NCBI GenBank assembly: GCA_032164245.1 | Contig: JAVMKO010000002.1 | Location: 177,264,920-177,328,919, forward strand | Direction: 5' to 3' | DNA length: 64,000 nt | Source of the DNA: Sternotherus odoratus | Taxonomy: Eukaryota; Chordata; Testudines; Kinosternidae | Part shown: positions 34,247-46,089 of the stretch, in pieces | Layout: each line of letters opens with the position of its first letter | Position numbering within the stretch: the first letter of the stretch is position 1 | Translations under genes and position numbers: made by a program | The notes under the pieces: model-generated | Databases searched by the model: none | What the model was told of the DNA's origin: nothing | The model's input: the letters and a program-made list of their open reading frames with translations, nothing else

Positions 34247-34982
34247 CAGTGGTTTTCAAACTTTATTTCTGGCAAACCAGCTAAAGAAAATTGTTGATGC
34301 TGCGACCGAATGGATCTGGAGATGAGGGGCTTGGAGTGTGGGATGGGCTCAGGGCTGGGGCAGGGGGTACAGGTGCAGGAGGGGGACAGGGTTCTGGGCT
34401 GGGGGTGCAGGCTCTGGGGTGGGGCTGGAGATGAGGGGTTTGAGGTGCAGGAAGGGGCTCAGGGCTGCTGGGGAAGGGAATTGGGGCATGGGCTTACCTT
34501 GGGTGGCTCCCAGTCAGCGGCACAGCAGAGGTGCAGAGGCAGGCTTCCTGCCTGTCCTGGGATCACAGACCACGCTGCGCCTTGGAAGCGGCCAGCAGCA
34601 TGTCCAGCTCCTAGGCGGAGGTGCGCAAGTGGCTCCACACAGTTCTCGCCCTCAGGCACTGCCCCCCACCCCCACGTTCCCATTGGCTGGTTCCTGGGCA
34701 ATGGGAGTGCAGAGCCAGTGCTCTGGGCAGGGGCAGAGCACTGAGCCCCATGTCATCGTCGTCCCCCCCACCCCCCACTTAGGAGCCAGACCTTCTGCCG
34801 GCTGTTTCCAGGATGCAGTGTGGTGTCAGAGCAGGTAGGAACTAGCCTGCCTTAGCCAGGCAGCATCACCCACAGGACTTTTTACAGCCCAGTCAGCAGT
34901 GCTGACTAGAGCCACCATGACACAGTGCCTTACATTCCACCACCCAGTACTGGGTCGCAACTCACAGGTTGAAAATCACTTG
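34247..34982. mobile_element. hAT non-autonomous element, 736 bp
   Basis: Begins CAGTGGTTTTCAAACTTT and ends GGTTGAAAATCACTTG, with an exact 8-bp duplication ATATAGAT (34239-34246, 34983-34990). The GC-rich interior gives several long but meaningless frames. Confidence 0.93.
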
Positions 34983-34990
34983 ATATAGAT

Positions 34991-37462
34991 ACCTGAGATA
35001 CGTCAAAATACATGCAGCATACATAAGCATAACAAAGAAAGAATATATACCTTTTACAAGGATTTTAAGAAGTAAAACCAAGAGATACATTTTCATATAT
35101 AGCCACACATATCCCATTAAGGTAACGGGAGTCCTTCTGACATACTTCCTCTGATACTGGGCCCCTGTTGTGATAAGCCGTGCTGTTTCAAACTGCCCAG
35201 GGTTGGCGCCTGATCTTGTTTACGCAATAAACCAGGTAACTGGCTGTGACATGTTCTCAGATGACTCTCTTATCCAGGCAGTTCATAAAAACACAACTTA
35301 ACCATGGTAGAATGATGAGTTGTTGCAAAATAAGCACAGTGCAACTTCATTGCCTTGATATAAAAAAAAAAGAAAAAAAGCAGTGCATAGCAAGGGAAAA
35401 CGGATGATTAAAAAACATTTACATTTGATAATCAGTAGTTCTACACTCCTCATTCTAGGTAAGGATTATGCAAGCATTGACTCAATATATTTGTGGAGGT
35501 GTGTGTGTAAGTACATTTTTGGTATGGTTAAGTATGTGAGTTCTGCCAGGAGTGGGACTGTATCCTCCATTTCCCTCCCTACTTTGGTTTCCACAGTTGA
35601 GGATTTCTCGCACTCCCTCTCTCTCCCCTCCTCCTTCCCCCCCCCCCCCCCCAGTTCCAAGGTCATGCAGGATCAGGTCAACTGTTTTTCAGCCTGTAAT
35701 TAGCCTTTATATGTGTGAAGAGAAAGGAGATCACTGCGAATTAGAATCAGGCCCACCATGTAGGTGCTGCATGAACAGCATTCCTATAACTGCCTGTCAA
35801 AAAACTTCCAACCTTAATTCGTGTGTCCAGGTTGTGCTCTAAATGAGGCAAGGTCTCTTGTGGAAAAAATAATATGCAAACAAGTAGTTAAAGATGGTGT
35901 CATAATGCATATGCACAAAGCAGCAGAATGCCTTCTGTGCCTTTTTCAGAGCCCTGTGGAGCCCAGTTGTAGCCCTGAGCCTCAACAGCATGCAGTACAG
36001 AATCCTGCAGTGGGTACTCTTGTTGTTTATAGGTTTTAAGCGTATGCACCATCACATTGATAAAGTTTACCGACCTAATCCAACTGCTGTTGGGAACATA
36101 GTCTTGGCAGATTATGGAGGTGGTCACTTCAACTATGCATACATTTACGAGTTCCTCAATTCCGTAGTTATACGGAAACTTGGCTATGGGTGATAAATAT
36201 TCCAGGAGAAATATGTGAGAAAAAGAGAATATATGAAGTATTCTTCAAAGGCAGTCACACTGGCTTCTGGGACAATTGCCAAGAAACAACTGCCTGAAGG
36301 AGAAAGCACAATTGGCAGTGATGAAGTCCACAAAATGAAGAATGAATTTGGCACAGAAGTTAGTCATTTTGAGAAAAGAAACCATTTGGGAAGTGTTCTA
36401 TAGATCTGGCAGTTAGTGAATGGCTGCTTTATATGGAGAAGAGTGATACCTTTGGCAAAGACTTGAAATAAGAGACTTAAAACTAGAAGTTTGAAGGATC
36501 GGAGGTGACTTTGTATTGATAAATGTATGGAAAAGCTAGAACATATGATTGTTGAACTATGCCTGGAAGGAATGGTGAACCACACTGTGCCACAATAAAG
36601 TGATAAAAGAGGACACCAGGAGTACCAGTGATGGGAAACATTATAATTTTCTTAAACCAACTTTGTATCAGGCTGAGATAAAATAGCATCTCAATTAACC
36701 AAGATAACATTGTGAGTAATGAATACACTAAGATTTATATTATTTAGCTCCGAGAGAATATGGACATAACTCTGTCACAGGTCTAACTTACCAGAAATAT
36801 TGGGACCCATTTACAACAGCAGTCAGAAGCATTAAATTGGGATCTGCAATATTGAAGGGAACCTTAGTAATTATTTTAATGGCTGGTGAATGGCTCTGTT
36901 CACTGGTGTTAGATAAAAGACACTGGTTAATAAACCACAGTTGCTTAATCCCTAGTCAGCTTTTCCCTAGTCAGCAACACAATGCAATTTGATTTATCTA
37001 GCCAAGAGAGAGATGAACACATTAGATTCTCACTACTGCCAAAATCACCCTTTTGTAAATTGTTTACATTTTGGGTAAGTGTCATCCCACGGGTTCTTGT
37101 TTTAATGTTCAGTAGAAGGTTTTGAAGGTCTTCCCCCTGTTCTAGTACATATTGCTACTGTTTTTGTATTGCTAGTGCATTTTGAATAAAAGTAGTCTCT
37201 GCAGTTCAGAGAAAAAGAAATAAAAAAGATGAAATTAACTGTCTAACACTAACAATGGACTACAGGATATGCAAATGTACAGAAATACAAAAAGAATATT
37301 GAACCAGGCCTGCCTGAGAGAATAGAATGATGAAATTACTGTAAAAACCAACACATAAATAGATATAGAAATACCGGACTAAAATTATTGAATGGTGATT
37401 ACAAACATGTCTCTATCAAATTATAAGGTTGGTGTTTATTACTTGTCATAACTGGAAATATA
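34991..37462. other. intergenic, nothing recognised
   Basis: AT-rich DNA with a poly-C run near 35637-35653. Short frames here show no domain. Confidence 0.45.
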
Positions 37463-37743
37463 GGCCATGCCTAAACTATGGATCTAAATTGTATCTGCTG
37501 CAATTGATGCAGCAGCATCAATTTAGTGGGTCTGGTAAAGACATTGTGAAATCACTGGGAGAGTGCTCCATCGATTTATGTACTCCACCTCCCTGAGAAG
37601 CGTAAGATAAGTCAGCCAGAGAGTGTCTCCCGTCAACACACAGCACTGTAAGTGGTTCTAGATACATCGACTTCAGTTATGTTATTGACGTAACTGAGGT
37701 TGCATAGTTTAGATCAATTTATCATACTAGTGTAGACCAGCCC
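37463..37743. mobile_element. MITE, GGGCTGGTCTACACTA-type
   Basis: The right end CTAGTGTAGACCAGCCC is intact. The left end (GGCCATGCCTAAACTA) is diverged. The interior ATCGACTTCAGTTATG / GACGTAACTGAGGTT hairpin is shared with the family at 1665-1969. Confidence 0.65.
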
Positions 37744-38577
37744 TTTATGATGTAGCCTCAGGCTCCAGAACCACAGCCTGACTTGCTATTAGCTTCCAGA
37801 GGGGGCAAAGGAGCCGCTAAGCTAAGCACTCAGCCTTTCAGTGTTCTCATCAGATGAGCCTTTACATTCCACATGAAGTCTCCATCCTTATTGCTTCAAC
37901 TGACTTTTCTTCTGATGAAAACTTCCAGAATGTTCATCATGGGCAACTGGTATGTGACCATAATAGCGTTCTTTGGCATATGTGTGGCTATCACCAAAGG
38001 GTTGAGCCTCCAACATTCCTATAGTGCTTATAACTCACTCACAGTACCACTTCCTGTAATTTCTGGATATCACCTGAGTTAACGGGCATGACAGATCAGA
38101 ACTATAAGATTTGTTATAAAGCTGAAATAAATAACTACTTTGAAATATAGGCCTTCTAAAAGGGTTTTGTTATGCCTCCAATTACAAAATCATACAGAAC
38201 ATTAAAGTCAAGAGAATATAATCATGAAGAGCTAATTCAGAATAAAAAACATTCCTAAACCTCAGGCCAAATCTCAAATCTTACCATTTTAACGTAATAA
38301 ACTCATCCCTTTGTTTGCCTTTTAAATTTTGAAGTCACATGGATAATTATCCCCATCTCCTTCCTTTGCTGGAATCAATTTTAGCAATTGGGTAAGTGTG
38401 ATAATCTCTCCTAGGCCAATTACAACCTTTTTGAAAATTCTGGGATTTTTAATTAGTTCAGGGGCAAGATTCCCGATTGCAGAATACTGCTATTAAACTA
38501 AACAACAAAACCAATCCTGGCAGAGGGAATGGCAAGCCTTCAAGCTCCTCCTAATGTGATAGCATGAAAGTCAGGAA

Positions 38578-40583
38578 CAGGGCCAGATGAAGACATTTAG
38601 AGGCTCTAAGCACTGAAAAGATTATGGTGCCCCCCCATATGTAATTCAAAATAAAAACAATACTATACCATAAAATAAAATTGTATTTTTTGAAATGACG
38701 CAAGTCTGTCCTGACACATTGTTGTTCTCTGAGGGTTTTTTATTCTTTTTGGATGAAAGAAAGAACATTCTGCAGAGCAGTTAGTAATCATCAATGTTAG
38801 AAAAATACGTAGTACATTTGGAAATACACATTGTATTCCGTCTTTCAGTATTGGGTCATGAAGATCAAGGTCACTGAATTTCATTTTTCCTGTTTCATTA
38901 AACTGCGCGCGCATATAACAGTGGAACTGCTGTACTTCTCCATAGAGATTCATGTTCAAGTCACAGGGTATAAGCTTTTGGGAACCTTGTGAATATTGTT
39001 CGTCAGATAAGTCCATATCATTTAGAAAAGAAAATCTATTTGATACTTCTTTGTACACTTCACCTCTCCTCTTCATATGAGCTTCAAGTTTATCAATTAT
39101 AGCATAGTAAGTAGATATGCAAAATTTGTCTCTAGGATTCAATGCTGTGTCTCTTGCACTGCTGTCAAATGCTTGTTTTTTCCTGATTTGGTTGCAGGAC
39201 TGGACTTCTTTGTAGTTAGTATCAGGCAAGATATCTTTTGATATGTCTTCAAATCTTTCAAAATCATTCCTCAAAGTGTGTAAGTGGTCTGCTAATGATT
39301 GACAGAGGTCTGCACATGTTTTCAAATCCCATTCTTTTTCTCTGAGACATTTACTTGTGTGGTAAAAGTGTTGTAAAATTTCATTCCACATGGCCAAGAA
39401 CACTAGTTCTTGCGTCTTGTTTGCAATGTTTTCTCCCTCTCGTATAGTTTCTCCCTTCTGTGATTAGTCTTCAGCTATACTTTCTAATGCATCCACAAAC
39501 TTTGAGTAGGACTCCAGAATTGCACTTGTTGCCACTGCATGTGCCTCCCAGCGAGTATTAGAAAGAGATTTCAACACACGATCATTGCCCAAATATGTTT
39601 TAAGAACTGCCCATTGGTGTGCTGAGGCAGAGAAAAATGTATAAAGTAACTGGACTGTTGAGAAGAAACGTACTGCCACCAAACAATCAACAACACTACA
39701 GCCAACAAGATTGAGAGAGTGCGTAGCACATGGTATGAATATGGCATATTTGTTCTGTTCTAAAAGTTTCATCTGCATTCCTTGTTAACACCCTGCCATG
39801 TTGGGAGCGTTGTCATAAGACTGACCTCTTCATTTTGAGAAATCTATTTTGCAATCTTGGCACAGATAATGCAGTACTTGATTTGCCATTTCTTCACCAG
39901 GGTGGCTTTTCAAAGTGAGGAATGTTATAAATTGTTCAACTGGTTTTCCATCTGTGGGACACACATATCTTAGTACAATACTCAGTTGATCAATATGTGA
40001 AAGATCAGGTGTAGAGTCAACAGATAAACTGAAGTACCCAGCAGTACTTATTTCATCCACAATAGCTGAGCGAACTTTGTCACGCATTAGAAGACCAATG
40101 AGTTCATCACATATTGTCTTGGATAAGTATGGTGGGTTACCTTTGCCAGCATTCCCATATTTTGAGATATGGCCTGCTAAAAATGGGTCAAACTGAGCCA
40201 CAAGCTCCAACAATCCCAAGAAAGAAAAAAAAATGAATCAAGTATGGAGGACTCAGAAGAATATAGTAATAATAAAACAGAAATGTATTGCAATACATGA
40301 CAGGATCTGATTTCCTCGCATTATTTCGATCTACTTTAGGATGCCCCCCTGGTTTAGGTGGGGTTAAGTAATAAAAAGAGAACAGAAAAAGAGGGGAAGA
40401 TCGTGTAGTGGAGTGTAAGGAAGTCTAACAGAGTTCTGATTTTTCCCATGATGACTACTTCGATGCTTTTTTTGAAATATCAAAGATCAAATATTTTCCA
40501 AAAAAATCTTTTTTTTTGGTGCCCCCTGCTTTGCTGGTGCCCTAAACACATGCTTAGTCTGCCTATTGGGTAATCCAGCCCTG
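38578..40583 (-). mobile_element. hAT transposon with ZMYM1/DUF4371-type transposase
   Basis: Ends CAGGGCCAGATG and CCAGCCCTG, with an exact 8-bp duplication GTCAGGAA (38570-38577 and 40584-40591). It is 2006 bp, with one transposase gene on the minus strand. The N-terminal zinc-finger coding part expected in this family is missing, so it is an internally deleted copy. Confidence 0.95.
38663..40219 (-). pseudogene. hAT transposase (ZMYM1/DUF4371 type)
   Basis: A single frame of 518 codons with three nonsense codons (TGA at 39830-39832, TAA at 39785-39787, TAA at 39464-39466) and no frameshift. In order: FLxLLELVAQFDPFL; the first catalytic region SVDSTPDLSHIDQLS; RGQSYDNAP, lying across the first stop; CATHSLNLVG; SNTRWEAH; and the C-terminal dimerisation motif CSAECSFFHPKRIKNPQRT. 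These are the landmarks of the DUF4371/hAT dimerisation family, from which host ZMYM1-like genes derive. Upstream of 40219 only a poly-T-rich stretch and the terminus remain, so the DNA-binding N-terminus is absent. The copy is inactive. Confidence 0.9.
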
Positions 40584-40884
40584 GTCAGGAATCAAGCTGT
40601 AGACATTGAGAAAGCAGGGGAGATAGTTGGGATACAAAAGGATGTAACTGTGGATCAGAACCGCGAGCAGCTGTGATGGGAGAAGGATCAGGTTTAGTGG
40701 GCAGAGGAGAGGACTAAGAACAGACGATAGCAAAAAGAAGGTATTACTACAAATATTTGGAAACGCATTTAAATTTTTTGGGCTTATGCAAGTTTCACCA
40801 TTAATACCAGAATGATTCAATTTAAAAGTGTCTGGAACTTGGAATCAAACAAAACAAGTAAATACAGCCATTTGATTCCAAGAT

Positions 40885-40935
40885 CTCAACAGGGCCGGCT
40901 TCTTGCAAAAAAGAAAAAAAGGGCAATAGGATAAG
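40885..40935. mobile_element. orphan hAT-type end
   Basis: CAGGGCCGGCTTCTTGC resembles the CAGGGCCGGC termini at 4921 and 57218. No partner end or target duplication was found. Confidence 0.3.
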
Positions 40936-41667
40936 ACAAGATTTCCATTTTTATGTACCAAAAATGGCATTAGTCACACATGCACCAGAAACTTGGAAAA
41001 GTACAACTGTCAGGGACATTCTTCCAGCTTTCTGTCTTAACTAAAGGATTCATCCCACAGAGCTGTCAACATAGTGCCTTTCAGAGACATTAAATTCAAA
41101 TGAATTTATTCTTAAAATCATTGCTGTCAATTTTACAGAACTGGTTAGCTTTGCAGACCACTGCATGCATTTACCTGGAAATATTTCACACCTTGTGACA
41201 TTATTGACATAAACTGGAACCATATAGAACATTGTTGAAACCATTGTTATATATTTGAAGCAAATATTGTACAAAGGTTGTCGTGTAAGGTGTCTATGGG
41301 AAGGTTATGATTTTCTGATTATGATTATGCTATTTGTATGGATGTATCAATTTTGTAGTTTAAGTTATGAATATTGGCTATGTACTTGTATATCAATGTG
41401 TTTTGATTCAAATGCTTCACTGAGGCTACTTGAGAAAGGACTATTCTCAGTAAGTGCCCCGTCAGGAAACACTTAATTGACAATGGACTTTGGGAAACAC
41501 CAATCCACATATGAGCTTTCCTGGGAATGTTCAAACTAAAGTAAACAATGGTGTTGGCCTGCAAACTGAGTCATGTTTTTGTTTGTAATTGATTCAATTT
41601 AACCGATTTTAGCTCTCATTTATATTTCTTTCTTTCTATAAATAAATGTTTAGATTTTAGATTCTAA

Positions 41668-42300
41668 GGGCTTGGTTAGACTGGCACTTTAAAGCGTTAT
41701 AAAGCCTCCAGGAGCACTATAACGCTGCCCCCAAACACACTGGCAAGTCACATTTTGCGCTAAAAGTCTGATCTTATTTGTAAACCACCTTTTTGAAAGG
41801 AATAAAAGCTTTTGCGTATTCCCTGCAGCATGTTATGGCTAGTGTAATCGGTCATTACACTATAAGGGATCTCTGGCACGCCTCCGAGCCATTTAAGGCA
41901 ATCCACGTCTTTGTGTTGTTTTGCAAAGGGAATTAGGAATGCGGAAGTTTCTTTACAGAACTCCGCTCTTAACTCAGCAATTAAAGCAGTGAAAATGCTT
42001 ACCAATGGAGCTGTGTGAGTGAAATTCAGAGCCTGATACTTTTCTGTAGATAAAAATCACTGACACCATGGAGTGCTCTTCCTCCGTACACGTTCCCCGT
42101 TCCCCCTCACCCCCCTCCTTTGGAAAGTACGTTGCACCCAACTGAATGTCGGGATAGCTTCCCATAATGCACCACTCCCTGTGCCGCGGTAGTTGCAGCA
42201 AATGTGGCCACCCATCGCATCTTATAGCGCTATAGCTATTGCGGTATATGGGTACCGCTATAACCAAAAGCGCTATAATCATGTAAGTGTAACCTAAGCC
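41668..42300. mobile_element. Harbinger non-autonomous element
   Basis: GGGCTTGGTTAGACTGG and AGTGTAACCTAAGCC are the same termini as the 2767-7006 element, flanked by TAA on each side (41665-41667, 42301-42303). It keeps subterminal GCGCTATA motifs and lacks both genes. Confidence 0.9.
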
Positions 42301-42635
42301 TAAAAGATTGGCAACAGTGTGATTTGTGGGTACGATCTAATTTGTATATTGACCTTGGTCTGAGGCTTGATCATTTTGGATTTGGGGAACCTTTTTTCTT
42401 TTACTAGGGTATTGGTTTTCATAACCATTCATCCCCATAATGAGTGGCACTGGCGGTGATACTGGGAAACTGGAATATCTAAGGGAATTGCTTGTGTGAC
42501 TTATGGTTAGTCAGTGGGGTAAAACCAAAGTCTTCTCTGTTTGGCTGGTTTGGTTTGCCTTGGTGTGCAAAGGAACCCCAGCCTTGGGCTGTGACTGCCC
42601 TGCTCTAAGCAATTTGTCATGAATTAGTACTTTCA

Positions 42636-42930
42636 GGACTTGGCTACATGTGAAATTTCAAAGCTCTGCTGCGGGAATGCTCCCATGGCAGCACTTTGAA
42701 GTGCAAGTGTGGTCACATGGGAGCGCTGGGAGAGCGCTCTCCCAGCACTCCTGGTAATCCACCTCCATGAGGGGATTGGCTCCAAGCGCTGGGAGCCCAG
42801 CTCCCAGCACTCGGAGCCCATCCACACTAGTGCCTTAAAGCGCTCAGACTTGCTGCGTTCAGGGGAGTGATTTTTCACACCCCTGAGCCAGCAAGTTAGA
42901 GCACTATAAAATGCCAGTGTAGCCAAGCCC
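42636..42930. mobile_element. Harbinger-type MITE
   Basis: GGACTTGGCTACATGTG and CAGTGTAGCCAAGCCC are inverted, with a 3-bp TCA duplication (42633-42635, 42931-42933). The interior is built on repeated AGCGCTGGGAG palindromes. Confidence 0.88.
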
Positions 42931-42969
42931 TCAGGAGTGTCCCACCAAAGGCAGCATTGTTACATACCT

Positions 42970-43486
42970 ATACACTGTTCCTACCCAGTCTTCCACCAGG
43001 GATTGTTATCTAGACAATCAGTTTATCACTAGCATTTATATCCTTGGTATTTTCAACTGAGTGAGTCATGTGGGTATCCACAAATATCACACCTCAGAAC
43101 GAAAAGCTGTCGTCGTCCTGGCATTTCTTGACATTTACACCACAGAAATGTTTAACCGCTTGATGGGGAGAAGTTACTATATTTGTTAATCTGATAAGAA
43201 GCTGACGGAAATCCTACCAAGACTGAAACCTCTAGCTGTCATTCTAATACTGGTTCTCACTGGCATAGCTGGCTAGAGTTACCCAGAGCTGAAGTGGGCA
43301 CACTGTTTTTTAAACTAACAAACTCCTGCTGCAGTGCAATTCGTCCTCCCTCTTCTCTCTCAGAACCCTTGTGGCTTTTTAAATCCACAGGCTCCCACAC
43401 CCACGCAGACTGGCTAAATGAATCACTTTCCTCACCATGAGTTCTCCTATGTCTAGCAAGATTTAAAAATAGATTATTTTTACAGT
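42970..43486. other. intergenic, nothing recognised
   Basis: Short single-copy-looking stretch between two LTRs. Confidence 0.4.
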
Positions 43487-43491
43487 GCATG

Positions 43492-44177
43492 TGTAACTGG
43501 GTGGTGACTCACCCCGCGGCGCCTCCTGCTGGTTTGTCCAGGGAATTAGCTCGCCAGCATCTGGAGCGCCCTCTGCAGGCCGATGTCCCACTTGCTGCTC
43601 TGGCCCCGTGTCCCTCCAGGGTGCTGCACCCCTGCAGTACCCCCACAGGTCTTAGGTTCTCCCCTCCCTGGGGAACCCCTACCCTCTAGCCCCACCTTGC
43701 CTCAGTCTAGGCAACTGCCAGTCACCATTTGCCCAAATTCACTGAGGCAGACTGCAGTATCATTGCCATTCATCACAGGCAAGGAGGGTTTGGCCTGCTG
43801 CCTCTGCCTCTAGAGCCATGGGCTGCCCACTGCAACCCCAGTACCCCTTTGTTGGGCCTTTCCCTAGGCCCTGCAGCCTGGGGGTTTCCAGGCCAGAGCT
43901 TCCCCATCTCCTCTTGCCTTGCCCCAGCCCTGCTTCCCACTAGGTACCCTGTCAAGCTCCTAGCAGCCAGGCCTGTCTACCTCTGCAGACAGAGGAGATT
44001 CTCTCTCTGAGCACCAAACTCTGGGCCCTTTTATCAGGGCCATCTGGGCCTTAATTGAATCAGCCACAGCTGTGGCTGCTTGGCCCAATCAGGCTGGAGC
44101 TTGCTTGCTCCAAGCCACAGCCCTTTCTTGGGCTGTTTTAGGACTTTTTCCTGGAGTGGGGCAGCCACCCCACTATA
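43492..44177 (-). mobile_element. solo LTR with 5-bp target duplication
   Basis: On the minus strand it runs TATAGTGGGGTGGC ... CACCCAGTTACA (the first bases probably TGTAG before mutation), with an exact GCATG duplication on both sides (43487-43491, 44178-44182). A TATA-like GATAAAAGGGCCC lies near 44023-44035 on the minus strand. No internal retroviral sequence adjoins it. Confidence 0.8.
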
Positions 44178-44263
44178 GCATGTCAGAAAGAATATTACCA
44201 GTCATAGGGCAAAATAAAATTGAAAGATAGAGTCAAAGAACTCAGACTTCTCAGAATGTTACC

Positions 44264-44475
44264 AGTGCCGGATTAATGCATAAACTAATCAATCTACGGC
44301 AACAATTTTTTTGGTGGCCTCAGAGTGCGGCCACCAACTCTTGCTGGTAGCCTGGTGGGGAGTGCTGCTGCTGCCCATTTCCCACTCTCTCTGCTGATGC
44401 CTGCTATCATGAGGAAGTAAGAGTGCTGATAAGGGGAAAAATTTAAGGCATGTTCAACCCACCATTTTGGAAACA
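44264..44475. mobile_element. possible hAT-type fragment
   Basis: Begins CAGTGCCGGATTAATGC, a terminus like that near 24439. The right end is not identifiable. Confidence 0.35.
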
Positions 44476-44489
44476 CTGAATTACATTAC

Positions 44490-44800
44490 TTTCCTGTCGT
44501 TCTTTATGAATTGATTCTCACACATTGGGTGTTCCATTATTTTGCTCAGGATCAATGTCAGATAATTCTTCGGGTTGTCCTGATTATCGTATTTAAATAT
44601 ATGCACAATACAAGCTTTCTTCCAATCTTCTGGAACCTCCCCAGTATTTGAAACTTATTGAAAACTCAACATTAATGGTCCAGCAACCTCCTTGTCCAGC
44701 ACTTTTAAACTCATGGATGCAAGTTATCTGGACGTGCTGATTCAAAAATGTCCAAGTTTAATAAGTTCTGTGTCACACCCTCTTCAATTACTATTGGAAA
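44490..44800 (-). mobile_element. old CR1 fragment
   Basis: CAATCTTCTGGAACCTCCCC, TTTTAAACTCATGGATGCAA and GTTATCTGGACGTGCTGATT match the CR1 reverse-transcriptase region (compare 28540-28660), but are more diverged. Short internal piece only. Confidence 0.6.
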
Positions 44801-45551
44801 AGAAAGTGTTTGACAGTGCAAGATACAAGCACATACTTGAAAAAAAGGGGGGAAAAGTCAGAAAAAAACATGAAAGAGCAGGTACAGAGCAAAAATGAAG
44901 AGAAGGGTTGTGGAAAGTGATGAGGTCTTGTATCTTGAGTCTTATTCATTGTACACATCAAATAGGGTTCTCAGTATTATTTTTCAATGGAGGTGAACAA
45001 CAAAAAATCCTTCTGTACTGAGCTGTACTGCTCCGGTTCATTACAGATGAGTGCAAACATATCAATAGTCATCATACCAACAAACCAGGTTTGGGAACAC
45101 ATATAACAGAACTGTACAGAATATTACCCTTTCAGAACTCAAGCTTGAATATTTAAGGCTTCACAGACATCTTGAAGGGCAATTGACCATTAGAATTTTA
45201 AGAACTGAGTAATGTAGTTGGATTTTATTATTGGCAAGTTTGCATGCTATGCACTACCCCAATAAATGACACTAATAATGAAATATAGTCACTCTTTAAA
45301 ATGGTCTTTAATATTGTGCCATATTCTCTCATTTCATTTTTTTCTCTCCTTACATAAATTATTATTTCTGGTTATGAATGCTTTGTGGTAGTATGTGTTG
45401 TGTAGTTGTGATGGTTCGCCTCCCCCCCCCCCAAAAAAAAAACTGTTTAGCCTTTAGCTTTATTTATGTAGCAGCTGTCTAGTTTTTTTTTTAAAAAAAA
45501 AAGAAAACAGGCTTTTGTTTATTGCCATTCCTAATATCTGATTTGTGTCCA

Positions 45552-45625
45552 TTTATCCTTTTACGTAGGGACTGTCCAGTTTGGCCGATTGTCCAAACTG
45601 GACAATCCCTACGTAAAAGGATAAA
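45552..45625. repeat. 33-bp-arm palindrome at PLE inversion junction
   Basis: The left arm 45552-45584 and right arm 45593-45625 are inverted copies with one mismatch, separated by 8 bp. Each arm is the same stretch of PLE endonuclease coding sequence. Confidence 0.95.
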
Positions 45626-45631
45626 CAGCCT

Positions 45632-45890
45632 GTAGGAGAACACTTCAACCTGCCTGGACATACAATAACAGACCTAAAGACACCCGTCCTGCAGCAAAAA
45701 AACTTCAAGACCAGACTTCAAAGAGAAACTACTGAGCTCCAGTTCATCTGCAAATTCGGCACCATTAGGTTTGGACTTAATATTGACTTTGAATGGCTCA
45801 CCAATTACAAAAGCAGCTTCTCCTCTCTGGACATTCACACTTCCAAATCACCTGCTGGAAGTGAGCCTCACACACACACACACACCGATT
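45632..45890 (+). pseudogene. PLE GIY-YIG endonuclease, C-terminal part
   Basis: The frame at 45632 reads VGEHFNLPGHTITDLK, then FKTRLQRETTELQFICKFG and GLNIDFEWLTNYKSSFSS. The GEHFN.PGH...DL, E..LI..FGT and GLN segments are characteristic of the GIY-YIG domain that follows the reverse transcriptase in Penelope-like elements, where it nicks the target DNA. Only the last 85 or so residues remain. There is no start codon, and the segment breaks into CA repeats at its end. Confidence 0.78.
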
Positions 45891-45954
45891 GAATTTACCT
45901 TGCCTTCTTGCCTGCATACTTACACCTGCCTCTGGAGATTTCCACAACATTCAT

Positions 45955-45995
45955 CTGATGAAGTGGGTCTTAGCCCACGAAGGCTCATGATCCCT
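45955..45995 (+). ncRNA. hammerhead-ribozyme-like core
   Basis: CTGATGA (45955-45961), an extra A, GTGGG (45963-45967), loop TCTTAG, CCCAC (45974-45978), GAA (45979-45981), then a weak GGC-TCAT-GAT hairpin. The core matches a hammerhead except for the extra A and the G at position 15.1. Confidence 0.38.
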
Positions 45996-46089
45996 AAAAT
46001 CAGTTAATCTATAAGGTGCTACAAGACTCTCTGTCACTTTTGCAGATCCAGACTAACACAGCTACCCCTCTGATTTTCAGCTGTGTAAC

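Larger units (their letters stand above)
41194..42964 (+). mobile_element. solo LTR split by two Harbinger MITEs
   Basis: Starts TGTGACATTATTGACATAAAC and ends GCAGCATTGTTACA. AATAAATG with a TTTAGATTTTAG stretch lies just before the first MITE, and AAAAGATTGGCAACAG resumes after it. The flanks CACCT and TACCT fit a 5-bp duplication with one change. Removing both MITEs leaves an LTR of about 840 bp. No coding sequence or internal region. Confidence 0.65.
45507..46077 (+). mobile_element. Penelope-like element with inverted 5' part
   Basis: The plus-strand part (45593-46077) encodes the end of a GIY-YIG endonuclease and continues into the PLE 3' region ending CAGACTAACACAGCTACC. The left part (45507-45584) is an inverted copy whose minus-strand translation gives TGQSLRKRINGHKSDIRNGN, the preceding GIY-YIG segment. 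The two parts overlap to form a 33-bp-arm palindrome. About 45 bp present in the inverted copy are missing from the direct part after GGATAAA. Confidence 0.8.

Noticed and set aside
34310..34838. Two overlapping frames of 144 and 166 codons
   Set aside because: They lie wholly inside a non-autonomous hAT element with an exact target duplication and show no domain.
43489..44010. Plus-strand frames rich in Pro/Leu/Cys
   Set aside because: Antisense to a solo LTR; no homology recognised.
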